From: Smittium mucronatum
Taxonomy: Eukaryota; Kickxellomycota; Harpellomycetes; Harpellales; Legeriomycetaceae
Assembly: GCA_001953115.1 (NCBI GenBank)
Contig: LSSL01003522.1
Coordinates: forward strand, 1-15,939
Direction: 5' to 3'
DNA length: 15,939 nucleotides
Positions 1 through 9,470 of this stretch are shown here, piece by piece. The stretch's first letter is position 1, and each line of letters starts with the position of its first letter. The notes under the pieces were generated by a model, which saw only the letters and a list, made by a program, of their open reading frames with translations, was not told the origin of the DNA and did no database searches. The translations under genes were made by a program, and so were the position numbers.

Positions 1-432
1 AGAATTCCCGTAAAAAAACCCCTTTCAATTAAATTCAAAATATTTTATTTTATTCCCACCACACACTGGTTTTTTTCCAATTAAACATTTCTAATCAAAA
101 TTCATTTATATTATCTCTTTTAATTTTTTCTTATAATATTAAATTTTAAATATATTATTCTTGTTAGAATATTTATATTTCCCATAATAAAGAATATATA
201 TTTATCTTTTTTTGGTTAGACTTTTCGAATGCTTATTTATTTATATCAAAGAAAAAATCCCTATAACTAAAGTGAAAAAAAATATCCACAATATATCTAA
301 ATATTCTAAGACCTGTAAAATAGTATTTTTTACTCATAATTATTTAATAAATTTAGTAGTTTTTTTAAAATTTTCTTAACTTAACTGAACGAGGTTCACT
401 TATTTTTTCCCTTAAGACCTAACCCTGTCAGA

Positions 433-456
433 ATCAGTTCAGCATCAGTTCAGCAT
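433..456. repeat. 11-bp tandem duplication (ATCAGTTCAGC x2)
   Basis: ATCAGTTCAGC occurs at 433-443 and again immediately at 444-454, followed by the first two bases of a third copy. The preceding bases (GTCAGA) continue the TCAG-rich texture. It is a perfect short tandem duplication in otherwise AT-rich sequence, with no sign of function. Confidence 0.9.
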
Positions 457-583
457 TTTTCTTTCTATTTTTTATTGGGTTTATAAAGCTGTATATTGAA
501 GTATGCGGCTTTACAAATAGTTTTTTAAACTTTGAATTCCATTCATCTAAAATATTATTTTTTCTGCTTCCAAAAATACTAAC

Positions 584-606
584 ATTTATTTATTTATTTA
601 TTTATT
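584..606. repeat. (ATTT)n microsatellite
   Basis: Nearly six perfect copies of ATTT. Such tracts are common in AT-rich non-coding DNA. Confidence 0.9.
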
Positions 607-839
607 AAAAGGGATTTGTGGGATATATTTGTCATAAAATATCTCCTCTTAACATACTTTGAATCCCCAATATATAGTATCTTTCAAAATACTGACATAG
701 CACCATCATATTATCAGGGAAATTATTTAATACATGCTCAAATGTAATTAATATATTTTAATTTGGTAGGAATAACAAATTAATAGCCTGTGAACCACTT
801 TTTTAACAGTTCTGCCGTTTTTTCTTAAATACTCCTTTT

Positions 840-1145
840 TTAAATATAATTCTTGAACTTTCCTAAAAAACTTCGACCGAGATGAAAAAGGCATAAATTT
901 TTTGTTGCAGGTAGAAAATAAATTTCCAAAGAATTTATTGTTGAAATTTCGAAATCTTTATTTATAAATTTATCATAATTTATAGAGATTAATTTTGATA
1001 TCCTAAGTTCTATTAGCTCAATAAATATTGCATTATATGATATCTCTGATTTATCTGGATACATACGGCAAAAAAATGGGAAAAAAATCCCTAATACTAT
1101 TCCATGAATTATTAAAATTTGACAGAATATGATTGGAAAAGCTTT
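840..1145 (-). CDS. possible short coding frame or remnant, unknown product
   Basis: The frame is open for 101 codons (1145 down to the TAA at 840-842), with its first ATG at 1062-1064 giving 74 residues. G+C by codon position over the open frame is about 30% (first), 26% (second) and 17% (third), the order expected of real coding DNA in an AT-rich genome. The part before the ATG encodes a hydrophobic stretch of about 20 residues (codons 3-25), so a membrane segment would be included only if translation began upstream at a non-ATG codon. No ribosome binding site is evident at the ATG, and I recognise no family. An open run this long is only mildly unusual by chance, so it may be a remnant or a coincidence. 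Confidence 0.22.
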   Translation of the reverse strand, partial: KAFPIIFCQILIIHGIVLGIFFPFFCRMYPDKSEISYNAIFIELIELRISKLISINYDKFINKDFEISTINSLEIYFLPATKNLCLFHLGRSFLGKFKNYI

Positions 1146-2634
1146 TTAGGTTCCATCGAGTAGCCAATTTTCTGATTCAAAGAAGAGTTCCAAATTATTT
1201 AATTTAGAGAAAATCAAAAGCCTATCTTTCCTAATAGTCAATACATAACTATAAATCAGAAAATATTCTTTTTTTTATATTTTGAAATATAATCGTAGTT
1301 TTCGAAGATGGATTCTTGGATGTAATTTCGGATTTTTTGGCATTGAAACTATTTTGAATCCTTACTAACAATTATACTGATGATAAATCCCAAGATGATG
1401 GTTTTTAGAAGAGCTTTTAACGAATTTAACTACTGATACTGGTGAGTAATAATGAGTTTCGGATTTATTTTTAATGGCTTTCAATTTAACACGCCTTAAT
1501 CACCAAAATTGATATTATGAAGATTTTTGGTTTTATTTAAAATCACTAGAAGAGCTTCTTGCGTCATATATCAACAGTAAAATGTGCTATTGTGAGTGAA
1601 AACTTAGTAATTGTTTCCTTTTGTGATATTTTTTATTTTATATGATACATATAATCACAATAAGACTGAATACCTCCATTAAGACTACTAGTTATTATTT
1701 TACTATAATTTTTTAAAAATGTAATTTTGTAGATTAATAGCTATACTAATAGTTATGATAATGAATTAAAACTTTCAAAAAATTATTTTTTATATCATTA
1801 TTCGGTCAATTTAGAGTGTATAATATGAATAAACAGGTCAGTTTAAAATTTATAAAACAAAATTTAGATATAAATTCATTCCAAAATACTTTTTATAATT
1901 AAAATTTATAAAAAAATTCCTATTTTTTTTTAATAACTCGTATGAATTAATTTACTCAATAAAAATTGATTCCATTAAATAATACTAAAATAAGCCTCTG
2001 GAAAAAGTTATTTTATTTAAAAAAATTATTCCAATAAAAAAAAAATAATATAAAGAAATTTCGGTAAAAAAATGAATGAAAATTATAGAAAAAAAAATCT
2101 ACGATTAAGTTTATTTTTTAAAATTTTTTGGTATTATTTTTTGAGGATTAAAATAATGATATAAATCATTATTAAAATTAAAATTAAGATATAGAAACAA
2201 TAAAATAGCAGCATTGATATATTTAGATATGAATGAATATTTTTTTCGATTAATTATGATAATGTACTATAGTATTTAACCGGAAAAAAAAATTGATTGC
2301 TGGAATTTAGATTTTAAGTAAATGAATTTTTGGCCGAGTTTATTATTATAAAAATTTATATTCGCATCAAAAAATAAATGATAGAAATATGACAGTAAGT
2401 TTTTTATTATTATAATGCGCAAAATGCAAACACATGTTCAAAAAAAATTTCATTAAAATATTAAGAGTAAACTATAAGCGTAGAAAAAAGAAAAAAAACG
2501 ATAATTAGTAGAATCAATAGACATAGAAAAATACACGGAATGAAGATTAATCAATAATAGCGAGTCAAAAAAAAAAAGAACTGTGATTCCAGATAAATTA
2601 ATATAAATAAAACTTTATTAATACAGAAAGTATC
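1146..2634. other. AT-rich stretch without a gene
   Basis: About 1.5 kb with frequent stops in all frames and many A/T homopolymers. I see no gene, RNA or mobile element. One AT hairpin (2152-2173) is listed separately. Confidence 0.6.
2152..2173. repeat. 9-bp AT inverted repeat
   Basis: AATAATGAT (2152-2160) and ATCATTATT (2165-2173) are perfect reverse complements around a 4-base loop. The stem has only one G-C pair, no T-run follows and no gene adjoins, so chance is likely at this base composition. Confidence 0.5.
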
Positions 2635-3060
2635 AAGGTAATAAATATAGGTTTCCAGATTACGAATTTTTAAATTTCTGGGCACATATTTCAGTGTATA
2701 TAGGTATCGTTGTCAGATTATAAGTTATAGTTTTGATTTAATCGATGTCAAGATGTAAGTTTCAGGTTTGATTGTATAGGTTTCATGATATTGTGATATA
2801 TGATTCGGGGTATGGGTGTCATGATATTTTTCCATCGTATTCAAGGTATGTTAGTAATGGTATTATGGTGAAGGCGTTATATTATGGGAGCCATAGTATG
2901 ATTTTATAAAGGCCAATGTATGGAGGTATAGATTTCAGGGTATGGTGTTATTAGATTCAGGTTATATGAGTCAGGGTATAATGGTGTATTTTTTTGGTGT
3001 ATAATATTAATGGAGTTATGGTGTTTGAGACTATATGGGCATTATTATAATAATAAAGCT
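2635..3060 (+). repeat. G-rich, strongly skewed degenerate tandem repeat
   Basis: Between 2701 and 3060 I count 91 G and 23 C on the + strand, about 32% G+C against about 20% in the window. Related motifs recur: TTCGGGGTATGGGTGTCAT near 2805, TTCAGGGTATGGTGTTAT near 2935, TTCAGGTTAT near 2957, GTCAGGGTATAATGGTGT near 2970, and GGTTTCATGATATT / GGTGTCATGATATT about 36 bases apart. The clearest adjacent units are 22 bases long (2922-2943 and 2944-2965). Copies differ by substitutions and small indels, as in an old minisatellite. No frame stays open across the block; the longest runs from about 2934 to 3104. It could be a decayed minisatellite, a worn repetitive coding region or an unusual spacer. 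Confidence 0.6.
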
Positions 3061-3227
3061 TCCATTTTATTGGTTTCTAGGTATTATCTTGTTTTTTTCT
3101 GGTTATGAGTGTCTTTGAACTTAGTTTTTGGCTCCTTTATATATATTTATAATATATAATGTATATCTGAGTACCTTCTTTTTACAGGTTTTTTGTTTTA
3201 ATTATTAGAAAATTTTCATATTGATAA

Positions 3228-3413
3228 ATTATTGAGGTATCAGGTGTTATTGTTCTATCTATAACGTATAAACGTTTTCTAGGATCTATTTTCGTGTTGC
3301 TGCTATTAAGATTTTTTATACACGCGGTTACAGTATTTTTTTCTATTTATTTTTTCAAATGTAATTACGAAATTTCCACACAGTGTTCATGTTATATATT
3401 TAGCGATAAATAA
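3228..3413 (+). CDS. possible remnant encoding a hydrophobic segment
   Basis: The frame is open for 61 codons between the TAA at 3225-3227 and the TAA at 3411-3413. It has no ATG; a GTG lies in the middle. Codons 20-43 encode a continuous hydrophobic stretch rich in Phe, Leu, Ile and Val that would suit a membrane helix. G+C by codon position is about 31%, 30% and 21%, compatible with former coding. It sits shortly downstream of the G-rich repeat block on the same strand. Open runs of this length are expected several times by chance, no family is recognised and no start signal is visible, so it is at best a fragment. Confidence 0.13.
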   Translation: MIEVSGVIVLSITYKRFLGSIFVLLLLRFFIHAVTVFFSIYFFKCNYEISTQCSCYIFSDK

Positions 3414-3913
3414 TTATTAGAAACTATGCATTACCTGGTTAGGGATGGAGAGATAGGGAATAGTTTAATATATTAATGTTTAATAAAAACGATTCAAATA
3501 TTCTATTCATATATTTTTATACTAAAAGAATATTAAGCATTTACAAATCTCATAAAATTCGATTATTTTTTATACATAGGAAAATGGATTATTATTCATT
3601 TAAATTTTACATTATAATTTTCATTTTTATATTTCCATTCATTTAATAATAATAATAATAAATCTTAATAATTATATATTTTAACCCTTGTATTTCAATG
3701 AAAAACATGGTCATTAATATGCCTAATTTCGGGTTTTCATTTTATACATTTATAACTAATATATTACGATTCATTTAAAAAAAAATTTGTATGAAATGAG
3801 TCGAAGAAACTAACATCTTTGGTTTTGTGTTAAATATGCATGTTTTTTATAAATAAAAAAAATATCCAATAATTTTTTATTTTATTTTTCTGTTTATCTT
3901 TTTTAAATCTTAA
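3414..3913. other. AT-rich stretch without a gene
   Basis: No supported gene. It holds a short TAA microsatellite (3644-3661) and otherwise only A/T-rich sequence with frequent stops on both strands. Confidence 0.6.
3644..3661. repeat. (TAA)6 microsatellite
   Basis: Six perfect copies of TAA. Typical of AT-rich non-coding DNA. Confidence 0.9.
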
Positions 3914-4138
3914 TTAAAAACTCATATAATTAGTAATAGTTAGATAAGTTGGAAAAAATTTTAATGGTTGAATATGATATGCTAAACTAAAATCAAGTAA
4001 ATTAAAAATTAAATGAAATATTATCTTTTCCAATAATATCTTAGGCGAATATTCAGGTAGGTTATCTAGGTTATAGATCAAAATCTGTGTAGGTGAAAAT
4101 AGTGGGTCAGATAAAAATATGTGAATCACCCAGTAACC
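3914..4138 (-). CDS. possible short coding frame, unknown product
   Basis: The frame is open for about 74 codons after an upstream TAA and ends in TAA at 3914-3916. The first usable start is a GTG at 4127-4129, giving 71 residues; there is no ATG near the front and no clear ribosome binding site. G+C by codon position is about 32%, 23% and 18%, the order expected for coding DNA, driven partly by a high proline content. The predicted peptide is rich in Leu, Ile, Phe and Pro with no recognised motif. Frames of this length are expected about twice by chance in this window, so the codon-position pattern is the only real support. Confidence 0.18.
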   Translation of the reverse strand, partial: GYWVIHIFLSDPLFSPTQILIYNLDNLPEYSPKILLEKIIFHLIFNLLDFSLAYHIQPLKFFPTYLTITNYMSF

Positions 4139-4642
4139 TTTTTATATTCATAGGGTGTTTCTATAGTGTTAAATTTGGTCAAAAAAAACGTAGTTTTAAT
4201 TAGATATTTGAAAAATTCTTTTGAATCACCTGAATAATTATCTAGAAAGGTAATAGCTCACTCCTTAGGGTTTTTTATTGGTGTATATTTGAATAATTAG
4301 TTAATATTTTTTAAACAATATAACGGTAACACCAAGATGTATTTGTGAATAATAGGGAATTTAAAAGTTATTAATTAATTTTTGGATGAACTTTTCATAT
4401 CATTTAAGTAATGGTAAAGGGATTTTTATAGAATTTTTATGGATGCTACAAATAAATAAAGATATTCAAATTTTTTAAATTTCTTTAACTCTAGTCATTT
4501 TATAATTTTTTCCCGGATAAATTATAGTATAACAAAGAACCAATTTTTAAAAAACTACTGATTATTAATAGTTTTAAATATAATCTAGGACGCTCTATTC
4601 TATCGCTCTTCTCATTTCGTCTAGAAATTTATAAAAAATTAG
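4139..4642. other. AT-rich stretch without a gene
   Basis: No supported gene or RNA. A 48-codon open run on the + strand ends just inside the next open frame, in a different reading frame. It could mark a frameshifted extension of that frame but is too short to call. Confidence 0.5.
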
Positions 4643-4996
4643 TCTTTTTCACCAAAGCCACTACTTTTTTCTAAAAAATATGTACTTTCTAACCTAAAGC
4701 GATTTAAAAACCCTCTATTCCAACATAAAGATCTGGAAAAATACTTTTTTATGCTGGAAAACAAGTACTATTTATATAAAAAGAATACAAAATTGAATAA
4801 CATTGCAAAAGAATATAATTTATCAAAATATTCTAAAATAGAGTTCCTCTTTTATATTTTTATTATCGAAGGAATATTAAGTTACTGTTTTCTTACAACT
4901 AAAATTAACTCGAAAATCACATCTTTAATCTCGGATTTTTTTAGGATTCGAGACTTTTATTTGTTTATCTGGGTGTTTCTAATCGATATTTACTGA
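4643..4996 (+). CDS. longest open frame in the window; unknown, possibly membrane-associated
   Basis: Open for 117 codons from just after a TAG (4640-4642) to the TGA at 4994-4996. At this base composition a run so long is expected well under once by chance in the window. The only ATG is at 4751, giving 81 residues and no obvious ribosome binding site. The N-terminal part is basic and Lys/Tyr/Asn-rich. Two hydrophobic stretches follow, at about residues 33-48 and 69-80 counted from that ATG. G+C by codon position is about 26%, 20% and 28%, so the third-position depletion normal for coding DNA in an AT-rich genome is missing. The length argues for a gene or fragment and the base pattern argues against one. 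No family is recognised. Confidence 0.2.
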   Translation, partial: SFSPKPLLFSKKYVLSNLKRFKNPLFQHKDLEKYFFMLENKYYLYKKNTKLNNIAKEYNLSKYSKIEFLFYIFIIEGILSYCFLTTKINSKITSLISDFFRIRDFYLFIWVFLIDIY

Positions 4997-5604
4997 TATT
5001 ATCTTGATTTCTTCAGGATTATTTGATATATTTCTTTCTTTTTTTTTTTGCAAATAACTTGATGTTTGAAAAAACTTTTTTTTAAAAGCTCTTTTCACAT
5101 ATATATTCAATTAATTTGTATCCATTAATTCCACCTAATCTTGATCAAAATTTTATCATCCTTTTCTAGGTAATCTTCCTCTAAGTTTAGATATTTTTTT
5201 GATATTTTTACCTAAAAATAAAATTCTTTTTTAATGAATTATATTTTTTGAAAATAAAAAAAATAAAATCAACATAAAATATTAAAATAGAGGAATTATG
5301 ATATTACTAAACAATTTTACCTCATTTTTTTAAAGTTTTTAAATTTATTTATTTGTAGAATTTCGATCTGAATATCGATTTTTTAGAAAATAATTTTTTA
5401 TAAAAAATACGAATTATCCTTTATTTAATAGAGTTTTAAGCTAAATAGAAGAATTTAATAAAAAATCATTTTTTCCTGTAAGTTTTTTTGAAAAATTGTT
5501 CTGGTGAAATAATATACATATATAAATAAAATGGGTTATCTTCGGCTTATAATTGGGTGATTTAAAATCATCACTATCTATTTACTCGCTTTTTTCAAGT
5601 CTGC

Positions 5605-5620
5605 ATCATGGACCCATGAT
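5605..5620. repeat. perfect short hairpin ATCATG-GACC-CATGAT
   Basis: ATCATGG (5605-5611) and CCATGAT (5614-5620) are reverse complements separated by two bases; sterically it is a 6-bp stem with the 4-base loop GACC. It lies directly before a second, longer inverted repeat. Confidence 0.65.
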
Positions 5621-5673
5621 ACAAATGATTTTTTTTTTTTTTACTTTAACTATAAAATAAAAAAAATCATTGT
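5621..5673. repeat. imperfect inverted repeat with T14 / A8 tracts
   Basis: ACAAATGA followed by a long T run (5621-5642) pairs with an A8 tract followed by TCATTGT (5659-5673), with one extra base in the left arm and a loop of about 22 bases. Arms flanking poly-T and poly-A can act as bidirectional terminators in bacteria, or be the two ends of a small folded-back element. No gene adjoins to support either role. Confidence 0.45.
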
Positions 5674-8600
5674 CCAGAAATAAATGGAATACCATTTCAA
5701 AATCATTATAAATAAAAATTTTGTAATAATAAAAACTGTGAAAGGTTATATATATTTCTATCAGAAAGATTTTAGATTTTTGAAGTTAATAATATACTCA
5801 AATTCACCTATTTTTTAAGTTTGGTTAATAAAATTCGACCAATTTAAGCCAAATATCATTATATTTTGTATATTTCAAATATTATAAACGAAACCCGACA
5901 TAAATAATAAAATTTGACTAACATTAAAAAAATTCAATAAAGAATGAAGGGATCAATATAAAAGATTTCATTAAAAGATTTTTCTCATACAAAAAATTTA
6001 AATTTATTATTGTATAAGTTTAAAAAGGCCCCATTTATTTGATTAATGGATTTTTTAGTCTATTATTTGAGCATTTTTTTTTATAAATGATGAAGATAAA
6101 ATATTTTAGTCAAAAAAAAGTTAACCTAAACTAAATCCTGCAAAATTTACTGCAAAAAAGTTCTTTTAATATTTTTTTTTCAAGAGAAACAAAAAAAATA
6201 AAGCTACAAAGCATTTCTCTTCTTTATTATGCAAAAATTATTTTATTCAAAATATGTTTCTTATAATTTCAAAATTTTTAAAAAATCTACAAGTGTCTAT
6301 TACCTATAGCAAACGAATCTTTCTCGATGTAATTCTCAATTAAACAAGAGAATATTTTTAAAAAAGTGAATTTTAATCTAGCTCCATTTATTAAAGGTTC
6401 TTTATATATATGTTATTATATATTTTATGTTGTACTTATAAATTTTAAAATTTTAATAGTAAATAATAATATGTACTCTCGTCTTAAACCTTAAATTCTT
6501 GATTCATATCTTAAATATTATTGGGTGTATTTATTTATGTACCATTTAAGAGTATCAGAATATTTTGGAGGTTTTTTTTATTCAAATCCAAGATTAAATA
6601 AAGAACACATGGGTTAATTTTCTTGTAAAAGGAATTTTTAAATTATAAATTTTCTATTATAGCTATTATTAACTTAATTGGAATTATATTTAGCATCATA
6701 ATATCTTTATTATTTATTTTGTTAAACCTATTTCGTCTAGATACTCATGCTAAAAATATAAATTGACACCTTTTTTTAACTAATCCTATTATGGTCAAAA
6801 TAGTTCAGATTTAGCGCTAAGTTATCTAAAATCGGTAATAAATTCATCATCATTTAATAATATAGATAGAAATATCTTCAAAAAGTTGATTTTATGTTTT
6901 TATTATATTTCTTAAATTTTTTTGCTGTCTAATTAATAATTTTTTTAATAAAACACAATAAAACATCAAAAAAATTAATTTTTGATTTTTTTTTCTTCAA
7001 TAATTTATATTTTCAAAAAAAATAATTTATTACATCATCAATTATTTAGGTTTGTTTGCACCGATTAGTATTGGATAAATAAGTTAATTATCAAAAGATT
7101 TAAAGCGCATAAAAAAGTAAAAGTAATTTTATTAAATGTTAAACCTAAAAAAAATTATAAAAATCGTAAAACGAAAGTTTTAAGGATTTTTAAAAATACC
7201 AAAGTCCAAATTTTATTTCAAATTGAGTCAAAAGAAAAATCAGATACTTTTTTTATCTTTCTGTGAAGACCAGCGCTTGCTATTTTATTAATTAATGTAA
7301 AATAGAAAACTCCCTTGATACTATTTGATTTATTCGGCAATAAATTTGTATTTATTTCTTATTTTATAAGGATTTCTGCATATGCAAAGTATGTTCATTC
7401 AGTTTCTGATTTTTTTTTTCGTGAAAATATAATATATTGTTTTTCAAAAAAATGAAAGATATCATCAAATTAAGTCAGTTCAATGGTATTAATAATAAAA
7501 TTTGCATTTTAAATTTTAAATCAATATATGGGCGTATTGGATGGCATATACAAGATAAATTAACCTTCTTCTTATAGGCAATTAAGCCTTTATAATTATT
7601 ATTCCGATAAAAATATTTTTATATAATCCATTCTGTGAAAATTTGAGCTATAAAATAAAATAAAATATTCTATTTTTTTTGCAGATAGCCCGATATAATC
7701 TAAAAAATCGAAACTACTAGATTTGAAATATTTATTTTTGACGTTTAGATTAAATCTCTCAAAAAAATTATTATTAGAAGGGGGAAGAAGATCATTTCCT
7801 TAGTAAAAATTAGGGTTTTTTTTTTTCAAAATACAGACTGATTACTTGATTTATTGTACTCTGCATACTGTTTTAAGATTCTGAATTTTTTCATAAATAG
7901 TTATATAGATTTCTTGAAAAGTGTTTTTTTCAGAATGATCTGCATACCACAAATTTATTGGTAATAATAATTATTCAAATTCCTAATAACTTTTTTTTAA
8001 AAACATCATTGATCCATTTTGATAATTGAAACCAGTAATTAGTCCTTTTTACTTCGAAGGAGAACTCAATAAGATAAGAAAATATTTTTAATGCAGAAAC
8101 AGTAGCCAAGATTTTTATTGGCCACAAAAGTTCAATAATATCTTTTTCTCGTTTCAGAAATTCAAATTTCCATTATTAAGATTATTTATTGATCCAAATT
8201 ACATCGAAAAAGATTCAGGGATAAAATTTTGATCTATTTCTGTTACCCTGTATATGTTTACAGCTGTAGACATCTTTTTCCAAATTGAAAATCGAATAAA
8301 AAAGAAGTGTAATTGAAAAATAAATACTTAGATTTTCTTTGGAGGTTATAGAAAACCTAATATTAACTAGTTTAGAGCTAAAATAAGTCAGGTATACAGA
8401 CCCTTTGAATTTGATTTTCTCTTTAAAAATAATTTTACATTTAAAATATGCTATCAATCATTTTTAAACATATTTTTTCAAACCTTTCTATTGATTAAGT
8501 TTTTTATTATTTTTTTCTTATTTTTTCGTTGTTTAAATTATGATAAATCTTTTTGAGTTCCACGTTAATAAAATTTCTATAATTTTTTTTAGGTTATTGT

Positions 8601-9139
8601 GAGATTTTATTCTGTCTTTTGAAATTCTAACAAACATAATTTTATTAATCAGGAGCTTTGGATTTTTAAACTCAAAGTTGTGCATATTTTTGAAATACGT
8701 GTTTATTTTCCATTCAAAAAACCTATCAATTTTTAACAGTAGCATATAACCCAATTTAAATTTATTTTCAAATAAATAGCATGTGTAAAATTATCTTTTT
8801 AAAAATTTGTTTTATTAAATTATACTTTGATTAATATTGTCTAAATATACCTTGTTATCAAAAAATTTCCACTATATGAACTTCATTGATTAATTCAATG
8901 CCATTTTTAAAATTTATAATGGTTTTTTTCAATAAAATTAAAAGTAGGATATCGAATTAACCATTTAATAAAAAACGATTTAATATTCTTTGAATTATTA
9001 AATATAAATTTTGAAAATAAAAAACAGGATATATATATACGCTTTAAAATGTTTTATATCAAAGATTTAAAAATAAATATACAGAAAAATTAAACCTTAA
9101 GAGGATAAAGATAAGGGGTTTAAAATATGTTGGGTCTTA

Positions 9140-9256
9140 ATGATGTTCAACCCGCGTAAATTATCTTTTAAAGAAGCAATAAAATATTCAGTTTTAGTTG
9201 ACACAATTAGCTGTGATTTTTTTATTTTTTATTTTAAAAGGATTGATAATGATTAG
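9140..9256 (+). CDS. small ORF 1 of a possible two-gene unit, unknown product
   Basis: This 38-residue frame starts with tandem ATG codons at 9140 and 9143 and ends at TAG 9254-9256. The same frame is open upstream to 9101, so the start could be earlier. A GGG at 9132-9134 is the only weak ribosome-binding candidate. The peptide is basic at its N-terminus (Asn-Pro-Arg-Lys) and becomes Phe/Ile-rich toward the end. G+C by codon position is about 27%, 24% and 19%, compatible with coding. Its stop overlaps the start of the next ORF by 8 bases, the arrangement of translationally coupled bacterial genes. TTGAAA and TATATA 17 bases apart (9011-9039) could be a promoter, but such matches are frequent in AT-rich DNA. 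No family is recognised; it may be a remnant. Confidence 0.27.
   Translation: MMFNPRKLSFKEAIKYSVLVDTISCDFFIFYFKRIDND
9239..9242 (+). promoter_or_regulatory. Shine-Dalgarno-like AGGA before small ORF 2
   Basis: AGGA (within AAAAGGA) lies six bases before the ATG at 9249, a standard bacterial spacing. It is the best start signal I saw in the window, and it sits inside the end of ORF 1, as expected for coupled genes. Confidence 0.35.
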
Positions 9257-9362
9257 CTATTGGAAAAAAATTAGAAAAACTGCTCAAAAGTTTTCATATG
9301 TTAATTGGGAAATTTATCAACCAGTTGAAACTGATTTAAATATGTCGAAAATGATTAGTTAA
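9249..9362 (+). CDS. small ORF 2 of a possible two-gene unit, unknown product
   Basis: A 37-residue frame from ATG 9249 to TAA 9360-9362, with AGGA six bases upstream and an 8-base overlap with ORF 1. The peptide has a basic, tryptophan-containing front (Tyr-Trp-Lys-Lys-Ile-Arg-Lys) and a more acidic, polar rear. There is no predicted signal peptide or membrane helix and no known motif. A hairpin followed by six T lies 39 bases after the stop. Start signal, overlap and terminator-like end together look bacterial. Length alone is not significant, since frames of this size are common by chance here. It could also be the end of a longer decayed gene. Confidence 0.28.
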   Translation: MISYWKKIRKTAQKFSYVNWEIYQPVETDLNMSKMIS

Positions 9363-9401
9363 AGTTGCTTAAAACACTGGAAGCGTGCTTATACCACTCT
9401 G

Positions 9402-9424
9402 AGGTTACTATTTTAACCTTTTTT
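9402..9424 (+). terminator. intrinsic-terminator-like hairpin
   Basis: AGGTTA (9402-9407) pairs with TAACCT (9414-9419) around the loop CTATTT, and six consecutive T follow (9419-9424, the first also closing the stem). A G-T wobble extends the stem by one pair. The stem is short and has only two G-C pairs, so it would be weak, but its position just after the two small ORFs on the same strand fits termination. Confidence 0.3.
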
Positions 9425-9432
9425 AAATAGGA

Positions 9433-9470
9433 CCAGGTAAAATATAGTAAGGAAAAAAATCACCACCTGG
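9433..9470. repeat. inverted repeat CCAGGT / ACCTGG
   Basis: CCAGGT (9433-9438) and ACCTGG (9465-9470) are perfect 6-bp arms around a 26-base loop. They are unusually GC-rich for this window and lie just after the terminator-like hairpin. Confidence 0.4.

Larger units (their letters stand above)
1..839. other. AT-rich stretch without a gene
   Basis: No frame, RNA gene or mobile element could be supported here. It contains only an 11-bp tandem duplication, a short ATTT microsatellite (both listed separately) and scattered A/T homopolymers. The first 75 bases are slightly richer in C (clusters of CCC and CCACCACAC), but nothing can be inferred from that. Confidence 0.6.
4997..9097. other. 4.1-kb AT-rich desert
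   Basis: No gene, RNA or mobile element could be supported. Two minus-strand frames (8215-8457 and 8533-8754, both with TTG starts) were examined and rejected because length and codon-position pattern fit chance. The stretch contains the window's longest homopolymer (14 T at 5629-5642), an 11-T run ending at 5049, and the hairpins at 5605-5673. Confidence 0.55.

Noticed and set aside
418..426. CCTAACCCT, resembling a telomere repeat
   Set aside because: A single partial unit with no tandem array.
2760..2980. Repeated TCAGG, the telomere unit of some beetles
   Set aside because: The TCAGG motifs are scattered inside longer degenerate units and are never head to tail.
8215..8457. 80-codon minus-strand frame with a TTG start
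   Set aside because: G+C is nearly equal at the three codon positions (about 24, 27 and 25%), no ribosome binding site is seen, and such a length is expected by chance.
8533..8754. 73-codon minus-strand frame with a TTG start
   Set aside because: Third codon positions have the highest G+C, opposite to coding DNA in an AT-rich genome, and the length is not significant.
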